Origin: Certhia americana
Taxonomy: Eukaryota; Chordata; Aves; Passeriformes; Certhiidae
Assembly (NCBI GenBank): GCA_018697195.1
Contig: CM031857.1
Coordinates: 98,470,987 to 98,534,986 of the forward strand
Length of the DNA: 64,000 nucleotides
Reading direction: 5' to 3'
The notes under the pieces are model-generated. The model did no database searches. It was not told where the DNA came from and was given only the letters and a program-made list of their open reading frames with translations. This document shows, one piece after another, positions 50,391 to 62,344 of the stretch (its first letter is position 1; each line of letters begins with the position of its first letter). Made by a program: the position numbers and the translations under genes.

Positions 50391-51157
50391 TTTGAGCCTG
50401 TTTGGAGACTGGACAGAGAAGAACTGTCTGAAATTCAAAAAAAGCAAAAGCAGGGTCCTGCATCTGGGATAGAGTAACCCCATGTATCAGGCTGGGGGCT
50501 GAGTGGTTGGAAAGCAGCTCTGTGGAGAAGGACCTGGGGCATCCAGGTGGACAAGAAGCCATCCATGAGCCAGCAGTGTGCCCAGGGGCCAAAAATGACA
50601 GTGACATTCTGAAATACAGGTCAAAGTTGGTATCCTACCTCTCTACTCAGCTCTTTTGAGGAACATTTGGAGTGCTGTGTCCAGTACTGAGTTCCACATG
50701 ACAAGAGAGACCATGGAGCTCCTGGAATAGGTCCAATGGAGGGCTATAAACATGATCAAGGGACTGGAACATCTCTCTTATGAGAGCCTTGGGCCTGTTT
50801 GGCCTCAAGAAGACATGACTGCGAGAGGAAATAATCAATGTCTATGAGTGTCTGATGGGAGGAGTCAGAGGATAGAGCCAGGCTCTTCTCAGTGGTGCTG
50901 AGCAATAGGACAAGAAACAACAGCAAAAATTGATGCACGGGAAGTTCCACCGGAACATGAGGAAGAACTTCTTTGCTGTGTGTGACCAAGTCCTGGAGCT
51001 GGTTACCCAGAGAGGCTGTGGAATCTCCCTCACTGGAGGTGCTCAGGACCTGTCTGGATGCAATCCTGTGCAATGTACACCAAGATGACCATGATGAGCA
51101 TGGGCCAGATGACACACTGTTGTCCTCTCCAACCTGACCCATTCTGTGATTCTGTAT
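50391..51157 (+). mobile_element. CR1 LINE, 3' terminal 760 bp
   Basis: A continuous match to the avian CR1 3' region as I know it: AGGGTCCTGCATCTGGGA, GGAAAGCAGCTCTGTGGAGA, AGGACCTGGG, CATGAGCCAGCAGTGTGCCC, ATTTGGAGTGCTGTGTCCAG, GGGACTGGAACATCTCTCTT, GAGCCAGGCTCTTCTCAGTG, AGAGAGGCTGTGGAATCTCC, GATGACA and the ATTCTGTGATTCTGT tail at about 51141. The 5' end is truncated, as is usual for CR1. Substitutions and indels have destroyed any coding frame. Minus frames here (for example 50756-51142) are shadows. Confidence 0.95.
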
Positions 51158-53287
51158 AGAAAAATGGATCTGACTCTGCAGCTACCAGGTAGAATTCCAG
51201 AACCTGAGCAGATATAGTCCAGCATGACAAATGTTAGAATTATTTCATACATATAAATATGCAGATTTAAGTCTTAATGAAGCCTACAGAAACCACTGGA
51301 AGGTCTTCCGCTGGACACGTTCCTAAAACTTTGAAGAAGTCACTGTGTAAATGGAATCAGATCAAAGGATATGGATTCTGGATTAGGCAAGCAGCAGATT
51401 ACAAAACAGCATTAGCATCTGCCCTTTATAAAGGTTAAATATGTTCCTGTCTTAAATATTGCATCCATGGTCCCATGAGGACTATCTATTAAAAAGATTT
51501 TGGATTAAAATGGAAACAGGACCAAAACACAATCAGAAAGAATTTTTTAGAACTTTGGAGCAGACGCTATTATAAATAAATAGCTCAGAAAGCTTTTGAA
51601 GAGTCGTAAGTCCTAAGCAGTCTTGGGAAAAAGTAGAATGCTCTTTCAAGTAATAGAGTCTTTTAAAACTAAATGAAAGTGGTCTGCTTGTTTTAAACTC
51701 CAGATTTCAACAAACTTCCACCTTACTCAGTTCCATTACACACGTGGTGCTGCGAAGCTTCAGTAGTCAGTCCTTGAGAGTACACAAACATTTTCAAAGC
51801 AGCCAATCTCTTCATGCATTTTCATTCTTAAACCATTGCAAAAACAGATGAAGCAAAATATTTCAGATTTTATTTGTTTCAATTTGAAACTCAGAGGAAG
51901 TTATGGCTTATCTGGTGGGTTATCCTATCTCATGTTAGACATCTGCCATGTGGATATACGAATTAGTCACTCTAGTCTCTGTCTGATGTGAGAGGCAAAA
52001 AATGAGTTCTTAATCTGACCTGTTTTGAGCAAATGCTATAAATTAAATTGTTTCTTTCTATTGATCTGGGAAGAGAGTGGAGGCCCTGGCACTTCTGTGG
52101 ACACCTAGATTGCAAGACAGCCACATTGTGTCAGCTGAATGCTAAGCCAGCCTGTTGTACTCAGCCATTAACAGCTTCATGCTTCAGCTCTTTCTTTACC
52201 TCATACAAGAACAATCACTTTGCTGGTGTTTCAAAATCAATTAATTCCTCTATAAAATCCAATATGACAGCTAGTAGAAATCAGCAAAGCCTTCATAGGT
52301 TAAAAAAGAATTCCACCCACTTGTTTTTATGGGCCACTAATCTTTTTTACCATACTCAGAATTGCTTGGGAAAAAATATGAATAAATAGTAAGAAAGGGA
52401 AGGTGTGGATACACCTAAGCATGGGCTTGTACTCTCTGGAGAGAAAGGAGAAGAAGATACATCATACTGCAAGTCTAAATTACCTGCCAGAAATAACCTC
52501 TCGTTCACCATAAATACTCTTACACAGTAAATTCCATGAACCTGATATACTGTGTTATCACTGAAAAGAAATAATATTGAGTGATTCTAGATTACTCCTA
52601 TAATCCCTCTTCAGGGATTCAGAGTAGGAATCTTACACATAGAATGGACATTAAAAAAGAGGAACCAGACTGTACCTTCCCAGAAATGGCCATATATGTG
52701 TTTATAAGAAACATGAGTGGAACAAGCTTAACAATGTAAATCACATGCAGATCACAGTCAGGAATCATCCAAAAGAAAAAGCATAAGAGAAAACAATAAT
52801 ATTTGGCACTTGAGCATTGCCTAGCACAGACTTCAAGTTTGCATGCAAAAGGAAAAAGCAAGTAGCACTATAGAGTGAAAGTAATATGTTCAAATATCTA
52901 GTTTTGCTTATTATTTGATACTATTACAAACTTTTCATGGTTGCTTTATGCTTTTGGAGCAAGCCACTGCATATATTCTCACTGCAGATGTGTGGTAAGT
53001 AACCATTATAACAAATTATTCTATGTTACCATTGTAAAACTATGTTTTAAGAAGCAGAGTAATATTTTTTTAAGAATAAATAAGTACCTCACAGATACAT
53101 GACTGAAGAATATCTGTAATCAATATTGTCCCTGCAAAATAATATAGCTAGTGGAATTACAGGCATAATGAAATAGCTATTGAATTTTAAGGCCAAACTG
53201 GAGTAGAGAATTCAAACCCAAGGAGGGTATAAAACCAAAATTACCAGCATACTTAATGAAGAACACATTTGGTGATAAAATAACTGT
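51158..53287. other. Noncoding sequence, no gene seen
   Basis: Unique AT-rich sequence between two CR1 fragments. The 113-codon plus frame at 52048-52389 has no domain features. Confidence 0.55.
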
Positions 53288-53995
53288 GTGTAAGGCCATC
53301 AGATGCCTTCAAAGTCCCCTCAACCTCTCCTACTGTGGCAAGTGTTCCAGTCCCACTGCCTTGGGAGGGTTTCCCTGAACTCCCTCTAGTTTGCCCATTT
53401 CTTTTCTGCATTGGGGGCCCCAAATGGGATGCAATATTTTAGGAGAGGCCTGAAAAGTGCTACACAGAGGAAATAAAATGTTTCCTTGGTCTGTTGAATA
53501 TACTTCTGTTGATATAGCTGAGGATGCTGGCAGCCTTTCTCCCTGCCACAGCTCCCTGATAGATCATGTTTGGTCTAAAAGACATCAGAACACCTGATCC
53601 TGTCCAGAAGAGCTTCTCCCTGGCCTGGCCTATACTGGTACAAGGGGTTAGTCCATGCCAAGTGCAAGCTTCTGGATCTGTCTTGGTTGAACACCATAAG
53701 GCTCCTTTTGGTCTATTCTTAGTGCTGGTCTGGGTCCCTCTGAATCTCCCCAAAAGTATTGACTGGTGCCACTATTTTGACTTCATCTCCAAACTTGCTA
53801 AGGGTGCACTTCTTCACATCCTCCAGGCCACTGATAAATGTACTAAACATCACAAGTAGGTCCCAGTGCAGATCCCTGTGGAACTGGATCTGTAACCAGT
53901 ATCAGATGAAATGTGAACATTTAACCACCCCCTCTGAGCCCATCCATGCACCCAGCTCTTCAAATGTCTCTGCTCGGTTACTGCTGTTGTAATTA
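53288..53995 (-). mobile_element. CR1 LINE fragment covering decayed reverse transcriptase core
   Basis: On the minus strand the piece follows the CR1 ORF2 order. The block CACCCTTAGCAAGTTTGGAG corresponds to the strand leading into the catalytic FADD box of the CR1 reverse transcriptase; here the four codons at 53782-53793 read F-G-D-E, so the active site is lost. Further on are pieces matching CR1 ORF2 and beyond (CCATAAGGTGT-type and GGGGCCCCCAATG-type segments). The frame is broken many times. Neither the CR1 5' end nor a clean 3' tail is present, so this is an internal remnant; edges are approximate. Confidence 0.8.
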
Positions 53996-54171
53996 CTATT
54001 CACTTCAGCAAACCACCTGCCTTTGTGATTTCAGGACCACCACTGTGGATCTGAATAACAAAAATTTTGTCACTATTTTTTACTACCAGTAAAAGTAATA
54101 GAAAATAGTAAAATCCCATAGAAAGCCACAGTACTGTCAGAGAGTCAAAGATAACTTACTCTGTCTTGAAC
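53996..54171. other. Short noncoding spacer
   Basis: AT-rich sequence between the CR1 remnant and the solo LTR. Confidence 0.5.
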
Positions 54172-54576
54172 TGATGCCTCAAAAGGCTGAAACAGAAACT
54201 AGACAGAGAAATGGAAAAAGTAGGTATTTATTAAAAGGCCTCAATGGATACACCTTGAGCAGTGCAAGAGCCCGGCTGGGCTACACCCAGTTGAATCCCA
54301 AAATGGTCACAAAATGGACAACTGGTCATGAGTTTTTATAGGTTTTGCTCCATTAATATATTGGGATTAATTGTCCAATTATAGGTTCAGGTTATGAAGC
54401 TCCATCCTCCTTGCATTTCTCTATTCAATTCACCTCTGTTTATACCCTTGGGCCTGAAATTTGTATCGGTTGTTCTTGGTCCCAAGTCAGAAAAGGAATT
54501 GTTCTGTCTACTACTCTGTGAGGAGGGTTTACCAATACTAAATATGAAACCCAGAACTACACACTAAACCAGCACA
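54172..54576 (-). mobile_element. Probable solo LTR of an avian ERV (about 405 bp)
   Basis: On the minus strand it starts TGTGCTGGTTTAG (54576) and ends GAGGCATCA (54172), giving TG...CA termini. A TATA-like CTATAAAAA lies at about 54334-54342 and an AATAAA signal at 54227-54232, about 100 bp downstream in the transcriptional sense, the right order for U3, R and U5. The interior closely resembles an LTR type common in passerines. No internal retroviral sequence adjoins either side, so it looks like the product of LTR-LTR recombination. Flanks GAAC (left) and GAAT (right) may be a decayed target duplication, but this is weak. Confidence 0.7.
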
Positions 54577-55615
54577 GAATCTGAAATATATAAAAGCCAC
54601 CCACTCATCAGTGTTTCATTGCTGGATTCAAGGATATATCTCTCTAATGCGTTTTTTCCAGAAGAAAGGACAGATTAAGATTTCTTTCTTCTTTTCCTAC
54701 TTTTCTCCTTTCTTTCCTCTTTCTTCCTTTGACTGAGCTGGTACTGCTCTTGGTGTGACTGACTGAGGAGGCAGGAACAGCAGCATGGAGATGGGACCTA
54801 GAGTGGAGGGGGAACAAAGAGCTGGAAATATCTGAAACTGGCGTCCCATGAGACAAAACCATACCATGGAATGCTACATACTAGTCTTACTCCTGGCTTA
54901 CCTGAAACACAGCCATACACCCAAACACAGTGTCTGGAAGGTGATTTTGCCTCCTAGCATTCTTTTTCAAATCTCACCTGGCAACAGCTATAGTAAATAT
55001 GAAAGTCTATCCTGAATTATTCTGTTTCCTGTAGCATCTCTGCAGTAGCATTCAGGTCAAAACGAAATACAAGTGCTAGAAATCCCTCCAAATCTGAGCT
55101 AATTTACATGGAAAACTTCCCAAGCCAAATGTTATTTGAGCTCCTGAACAGGGTATTGAATTGAGAAGTTGTGTGAACACACAAAAAAGCATGACATCAC
55201 CCCAGCACTCGTATTTGTTCAGCTCTCTTTAAGGGAACATTTGTGGTTTTCTCAATAGTAAGGGTGCCATAGCTCTCAGGAGGGACAGAAGCTGTTTTCT
55301 CAGGAACCATCAACCAAGGTTCATTTCTACTCTTTGGGAATGCCCTTTCAGTTCCTGATGGCAATTATGTGCCAAAGGGGCCCAGCAGGCCTTTTTGGAG
55401 ACTGTCACTAGTGATCAAGGAATGTTGCACTATTTCCTTTCCCTGAAAGGCCTCTTCCCTTTCCTTGAAACTGCTAAATCATCCCTGCTAGCTCCTAGAG
55501 CTTACAGAGTTATTCTGGGTCACAAATCAGTTTCCATCCTGTTGGACCAAATTGTACCCAGGAGGAATGGTCATATACTATGCCTGTGCTTTCCAGAGAG
55601 AAGTCTTAAGAGAGG
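54577..55615. other. Noncoding sequence, pyrimidine tract inside
   Basis: No gene recognised. A 50-base C/T tract lies at 54681-54730. The right end runs into the assembly gap. Confidence 0.5.
54681..54730 (+). repeat. Polypyrimidine tract, about 50 nt
   Basis: TTTCTTTCTTCTTTTCC-type sequence with a single A in 50 bases. It has no fixed unit and could form triplex DNA. Confidence 0.9.
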
Positions 55616-55898
55616 NNNNNNNNNNNNNNNNNNNNNNNNNNNNNNNNNNNNNNNNNNNNNNNNNNNNNNNNNNNNNNNNNNNNNNNNNNNNNNNNNNNNN
55701 NNNNNNNNNNNNNNNNNNNNNNNNNNNNNNNNNNNNNNNNNNNNNNNNNNNNNNNNNNNNNNNNNNNNNNNNNNNNNNNNNNNNNNNNNNNNNNNNNNNN
55801 NNNNNNNNNNNNNNNNNNNNNNNNNNNNNNNNNNNNNNNNNNNNNNNNNNNNNNNNNNNNNNNNNNNNNNNNNNNNNNNNNNNNNNNNNNNNNNNNNN
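55616..55898. other. Assembly gap (283 N)
   Basis: Unresolved bases. The right edge is a G-rich tract, which is a common cause of failed sequencing. True gap length is unknown, and frames drawn through the N run are meaningless. Confidence 1.
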
Positions 55899-56052
55899 TG
55901 GAGGGGAGGGGCGGGGCGGGAGGGGAGGGGCTCGGGGAGGGGAGGGGCGGGGGAGGGGAGGGGAGGGGAGGGAGGGGAGGGGAGGGTGAGGGGCGGGGAG
56001 GGGAGGGGAAAGAGGGTAGGGGAGGGGAGGGGTGGAGGGAAGGAGGGGAGAT
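55899..56052 (+). repeat. GGGGA-type G-rich tract with G-quadruplex potential
   Basis: About 150 bp of GGGGA, GGGGC and GGGA units containing dozens of G3-G5 runs separated by one to three bases. This exceeds the usual G3+N1-7 rule for G-quadruplexes many times over. It is truncated on the left by the gap, so the full tract is longer. Confidence 0.95.
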
Positions 56053-56405
56053 TTGTTTCAACCACCAATTTGCCAATCAGAGAATGCAGATTACATATTA
56101 AACATCGCGTGACTAGCCATTGATAGGCGATACAGGAGCCATAGTAAGGAACGGGACATGAGAATTGTTGCCTATTGTAGGGTGAACAGAGAAAATAGTG
56201 AGTTGGAAAGAAACAGGGGAATATCTAGGATAACTTATATTCCTTTAAAAAAACCCAAACAAACCAGCTGCTATTGCTGCTCAATTTTAGCAATAAGTAT
56301 GACTGCGGAGGCTGATATCTCGGCATCACACGTCGCAATAAGTACTACAAGAAGCAATTATGAAGAACTGGGAAAGTACTTCCAAATATAATAATAGTTT
56401 ATTAA
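56053..56405. other. CpG-enriched patch with CCAAT motifs
   Basis: Eight CpG sites fall in about 250 bp (around 56106-56108, 56129, 56152, 56305, 56321, 56331 and 56334), against almost none in neighbouring sequence. Two CCAAT motifs sit close together near 56065-56080 (ACCAATTTGCCAATCAGAG). A minus-strand AATAAA lies at about 56398-56403. This fits a young insertion, such as an unrecognised LTR, or the edge of a GC-rich promoter that extends into the gap. I cannot identify it. Confidence 0.35.
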
Positions 56406-59046
56406 AGTCCATCTGGTGGTAAGACAGCAAGAGGGAGTGTCAGTATGAACCTAGAGAAAGTGATTAAAACATAAACAGGATGTGATGGAGGAGGCAAATA
56501 ATCTTAAAGATTTTATTTTTGCAGAGTTTCATTAGATGGCTTTTCTGTTACAGCAGCTATGTTTTGCTTGCTGCCAGCTGCTGTATCCCACTCCAACTCA
56601 AACACACCCCTGGTATTTAACTGTAAGTCTTGTTATGCTTGTAAGGCTTAATTAGTCTTTATTAACTAAGACAACAGGGCACAAATAAGAAATTGAAGGT
56701 CTCGTGACCATTCTACTGAGGATAGGAGGCCACTTACACCTGACAGCGTGGGGTATGCTCCCACAGCATGTGATGCATGCATGGATATACTGCTCTACTC
56801 ATCCTCTTCCCTGCTTCCCCCATAGACCGAGGAAACATCCACCAGGTCTTCTTGGAGAAGCCCTAAATACCCAAGCACACCTGCAATAAACCCAGCTTGT
56901 TCAAATTCTCAAACAAAGTACCACAGCACAGAAACTGCTGCCTGTCATGGCTGGGTAAGCCAATCCATAACTACTCATTGGAGACAAAGGGAAATTGTCT
57001 CTTTTTTACATGAGCAGCCTTCAGAAATTCGCATTAGCATTCATGATTACCATGTTTTGCAACATTTTTGAGATCTACACAAATCATCTTTTCCCTCTGA
57101 CCAACTGTCTTGTGGCACAGTTAAAATAATAATCATCAGACATGCTCACGTGCCCAGAACTGTGATTTTGTGCCTTTCTCAGATTGTTATCTAGCTATCA
57201 GTCATCATCTGCATGAAAATCATCTGCATGCATTAACTTTCCTCTCCTCTCCTTCCACAGGTATTACTATTGTGAAAGTTTTCAGAAAAATGTCAGCTAT
57301 CTTCAGTTAGATGTGGCCACATCTTGTCATTGAAGGAGGTGTCCTTGTTCCTTAAGGCAGATAGGTGCTCTCATTTATTTCCTTCTCCTGTGTTTTGCTG
57401 TTTTACAGTTTGTCAAAATCCATGTCTCTTCTGTCTTAATGGAGTTCCAGTGATGCTACTTTGGCATGTTGATGATCCTGGCTGGGATCCACACCTGCAA
57501 CCTGTCTGGGTTTTGACAGACACATGTTAGGAAAATGGTTTTCATAAAAGCAGTGCTTACATCTGGTTCTAAACTACTTACAACATCATCAGCAAACATC
57601 TATCACCAGCACTTTCAAGTGAGTGTGCTGCCTCAGATGAAATTTTGTAAGATTGTCAAGGGCTCAATAAATCCACTACATTAACAGTAAACTATTCTAG
57701 TAATTAAAAACATTTCCAGATATGAAAGATTTTAGAAAATATCTTCTACGGAGTTAATTTTCATTCTTTTCCACAATTATTCCGCTTAGTACAGCCAAAA
57801 TAAAGATAAAAATGTGGATGAAAAGGGGAATATGACAAGTCAAGAAAGAAGTGACCAGTAATGGATCAATTCTGCACTGACCATTGATAAATAAATAAAT
57901 CAGTATTTATTACTACTCATTTTGCAGAAATGATTTTTCAGCTTCAGTTACAAAGCTATAACTATGATTTTCCCTTTAAAGTTTGCTGGAAAACACAGTG
58001 AAAGTTTATCTGCGCCATAAAAAAAGTTAACTCACACAGCTCTCCTGAGACAGAAATGCAGTGAAGTTGAGGCAATTTTAGTTTTATCATGAGGCAAACT
58101 TGCCAAGGTAGGCCTTGGGCAGGAGCAGAGAGCTGATCTTGTTTTGATAAATGTCTTCACTGGGCCTTTATACCATGGTAACTCACACATGTTAGTTTTC
58201 ATATTTACCAAAAAACCCCAAACCCCCACAAAACTAAACAGAAAATTAAAGGGGGTAGTGGTGGGAGAAAGAATCATTTATAGTAGAAATGACATAAGGC
58301 ACAGCATCACAAATGGATTCTCACTTAACATGCTGGTGGTTTTCCACTGCTCCTTGCCTCTATATTTTGTTGGGGTTTTTTTCTATCCATAGGCTATCAC
58401 AGTGTATCCAGGGAGCCCTACCCCAGCAGCCCCACAGCAGTAAAACTGTTAATAGTATGTTGGGTTTTCTCCATGTTTCTGAGTGACCTATGGTGTCTAA
58501 CTCTTTTGTTCATGATTCACAGAAACATAACTGCCCAAGGAAAAGCTATTCCCCTTCTTCTTGCTTCATAGCACACATTGGGCTTTCTTTCATCATGAGT
58601 CTTTTCCAAACAGTTTTCTGTGGGGGTGTGGAGGGTGGAAAACTGTCTGAATGCCTTATGTTCACTGAGAGATCATTACAACATGCCAAGATTTTCAGGG
58701 GTGAAAATATCCCAGGAATTTGCTATTTATCAATTCCCAAGAAATTTAGCTTACAGAATATAAAAATAAGCCTTAAGTAAATGAAAGTAAATAAAGTAAT
58801 ACATGCCAAAGGCAAGTAATTTTACTTTTACTTTCTATTTCTGCTACACCAACCAAAAAAACATCACCAGTTTCTGTTCTCTGTCCCATATGAACCAGAA
58901 CTGTACAGGTTGCTCTGAAAAACCTCAAATCTGAGCTGTAAATATGAAGCCTAAGAGCTCTCACATCTGTTTCTTAAACAGTTGGGAGTCATTACTGCTA
59001 TTCAATCTAGTGTTACTGCAATTCCTCATGAACTAGATGTTCCCTC
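56406..59046. other. Noncoding sequence, no gene seen
   Basis: Unique AT-rich sequence; nothing recognised. Confidence 0.55.
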
Positions 59047-59067
59047 TTTTTTTTTTTTTTTTTTTTT
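59047..59067 (+). repeat. Poly(T) run, 21 nt
   Basis: Uninterrupted T run. Confidence 0.9.
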
Positions 59068-62000
59068 AATAATTTAAACCCACACTCACATTTTTACTGA
59101 GATATGGAAGCAGAGAGTTTCTTAGGGTTCTTTAACTCAAAACTCATTTGAGGACTATTTTGGATTCATGAAGAGGGTGTTTCTTTATCTTAAGGATCTG
59201 ACTCAAGTTCAAAGAGCAAACAGCTGATGCATTTAAAAGTTGATGCATAAAAAGTCTGACATTTTACACTTCTTGTTATTGTTTACAGAATAGAGGCAAC
59301 ATCTCTACAAAAGAGTCAGCAGCCCTGGATACATATCCTGGACACGTGCAGCTCAGATGCTCCATGTTATGGCTTGGTCTGCATTCAGCATCAGTTTAAA
59401 CTAATCCACATGAATGGGAGCTGTTGCACCTGCTGGTGGTCCCCACTGGCTCTGCAGGTATGTGCTGGGAAAATATCCTGTTTTACACTGTGGGAACTTT
59501 TACACTCTGGGAAAAGTTGCTGCAAATCATTCTTTAAGTGGATGAAGGCTAGATCCTTCAGCTGGAAGATGCTGGAAGACTGTTTCACCTTGTCCCACAA
59601 CTTATGCCAACCTGGTCATGCTATCATGATGGCCTTCCTGCCTGACACTGTAAATATTTCTCAGACTCTCTTGCCAGGGACTTGGTTAGTTTATGGCAAA
59701 AGCTCAGTGTAGTTACCTTCCAAGAAAGTAAATACAGGAAGGTCCTAGAAACTGTGGGTTGCTTTTTACCATGTTTTCATGGCAATGCACACATGGGAAT
59801 TCAGCTGGTTAGAAGTGTCCTCACAGCCTCTTGGCAAGCTGCAGGCTGTGGGATGAGGGGGCTGTCTTGCCTCCAGGCAGTCTTTTGCAGAGAACCCCAG
59901 CAGGGACAGCAGTTGTGGTGCAGGGGATCAGCTCACCTTTTCCAGCAGGTAAGCAACCTCCAGAATGCTGCTGCCCCTGGTCAGAGACACACATCCAAAC
60001 CAAGGTGCAGCAGGAGGCAGGACTGGCACCAGCTCCTGGGGTGCTGCTGGATTAGAGGTTGAAATGTCCTTCTGCAGCACAGAACACTGCTGCAGGAAAA
60101 AAAGACAAACACTTTCTTCATTTTCTCAAGAAATTTCCATTTTCCTCATTTTCTCAAGTGATTAAAAAATCATCTAATGCCTGTTCCCTGTGATTCACTT
60201 GTTGAAATACTTTTGTGAATTCTCAGGAGGAAGAAATAAGATCACGAGATCAAGGATTGCTCAATGGGAAAAAAATTGCACCCAGGGAAAGTGGAGCTGG
60301 AAGAGAGGATGAAACCCTGTCACTCCTCTATCCTTCCTGTAGAGCTTTGTCCTGTCAAATTTTAAAGACTACAAAAAATCAATGCCTGCTGTGGGAACAG
60401 GGATGTAAGTTACACTCTACATCTTGATTACTCCCCACACAAGAGTGGACAGATGCTTCAAAACAATAGTAATGATGTCTTGTTAATAAGGCTTTTATCT
60501 CCTAAATATGCCTGAAGTGGGCAATTTGTGAAGACACAGAACAAGGGAGATGAAGATCTTTCTGTTTGCTGTGCTATAAAGAACTGTCTAGGCTATGTGT
60601 ACACCTATATGATAGTAGCACCATACAACAGAAAGTTTTAAGGCGTTCAATGGCTTAGCAGAACAACAGTAGCCATAGGTTGCCAGAAGAGGGACAGAAA
60701 TTAAACAACAGAAATGAAACAATTTTAGGAGCAAAATACAGATGCAGTAACACAAACCAATGTTGTGATTACATTTTCAAAGAGCATTGACAGACACCAA
60801 GATCTCTCCAAATCACACCAGTGCCTTTTGTTCCAAACTTGTCTTGCTCAGACTGATTTTTTCCCCAATTTGTCCTAAAGATGTTCTCAGAAGTTGTTTC
60901 AGTTCTTCCAGAATGTTCCTCAGTTATGTTTTAGGCAGTGTCTATAAACCAGAAGAAATAATTTCTTGCACAGTTTGAGCCATAAGCATCCCATGAAATG
61001 CCAACTGAGAGCTATGGGTACTCAGCATCTCACACTACAAAGCCCTGAAAGTGTCACGTTTTTGAGTGGTTCCCCTTGGAAATTTGAGTTTCTCCCTGTG
61101 GTCACTGCTGGAAACATAATAAAAAGCAAAATAATGTCTATGAGTAAAAAATTACTAAATCAGCATGAGTTCTTTCAAGCCTTTGGGTTGGCACAGCTGT
61201 AGAGTTAAGTTGGAGGAGTTGGGCAGAGGTTTGCCAGAAGTGAGGGTCAGGGAGGGGCAGTGAGGTATGTGCAAAAGATCTGGAAAGAGAGATGTCTCAG
61301 AAGGAGAAAACAATAATTAATCCCTGGGAGGAACTCAAACCACTAGAGGTTTGTCATTAAACTCAGAACAAGCTTTTATCCCAAATCAGTCTTGTGAGCT
61401 ATGCATTATCCTAGATTTTTCTTGAATTCTGCTCTCCTAAGGATGCAAGCTTACCAATTAGTGAGGAGGTGGTTTCTCTTTCTATGTAAGTGCCCAAAAT
61501 TTCTAATTACCTCCATGTCCTGTTTTAACCAACTCGGGCATTAACTTTGATACAATTCTGGCATGGATGTCACTAAAGAAGGTTGTTCTCCCACATCATG
61601 AAATGCACTGCAGTTACCTAGAAGTCAACAGAGTCTTCCTTAAGGGCACATTCTGTACCATAAACACCTCTTGCTGCCTCTCAGCAGTTTTAACTAGAAA
61701 ATGCATTACTCTACAGAGCATGAAACTGCAAGCATTTCTCCACCATTGCAGCACCATTGCTCAGCACAGCGACGTTGCACTGCTGGGCAAAGTCAGCAGT
61801 GGTGGGTACCAGAGGGGAGCCAGGCAGCAGTGTGAGTCACTCCACACCTGAGAGGAGCCTTGGGGAGTGGGAATCTTGGGTCAGTGCTGTCTGGTAAGGG
61901 GGAAGGAGAAAAATCAGCCATAAAGGCTTTGTAGAGCTGGGAAGAGATTTGTGCCCTGCACTCTTTAAATTCCTTTCGTGTTACATCCTCTTGAAAGCCA

Positions 62001-62323
62001 AAGCAGATTTTTTTTCTGTGTTCAGCAGATGCAGCTGGGGATTCATAGGACTGTGTGGGCTCTGCACTTTCATGAGTACTTGCACATATGCACACACTTT
62101 TTATTTTCTACATTAATACTGTAAAAACTTACGGTACAGGGCACTGCTGAAAAGCTACCATCTATTCTCCAGCTCACACAGCATATTCAGCCATCTTCAA
62201 ACATTTCTACTCCTGTTACCTTAGTAACAGTTCTAGGGAAACCCTAAGTAATCAATGAAGCTGCTTAGCTTTTAAGGCTTCTTACGAGGGATGCTGTTGT
62301 CAGGTTTCTTTGTAATTCCTGGC
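59068..62323. other. Noncoding sequence, no gene seen
   Basis: Unique sequence. Plus frames of 112 and 126 codons (59374-59712, 59682-60062) overlap in different phases and show no domain, so I do not call a gene. Confidence 0.5.
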
Positions 62324-62344
62324 AAAAAAAAAAAAAAAAAAAAA
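62324..62344 (+). repeat. Poly(A) run, 21 nt
   Basis: Uninterrupted A run followed by CC and more A-rich sequence. Confidence 0.9.

Noticed and set aside
55395..56123. Long frames through the N run
   Set aside because: They exist only because unknown bases contain no stops.
59374..60062. 112- and 126-codon plus frames
   Set aside because: They overlap in different phases, lack domains and have no splice or promoter support.
61336..61350. CTCF-like CCACTAGAGG
   Set aside because: Only the first part of the core fits; the essential following GGC is missing.
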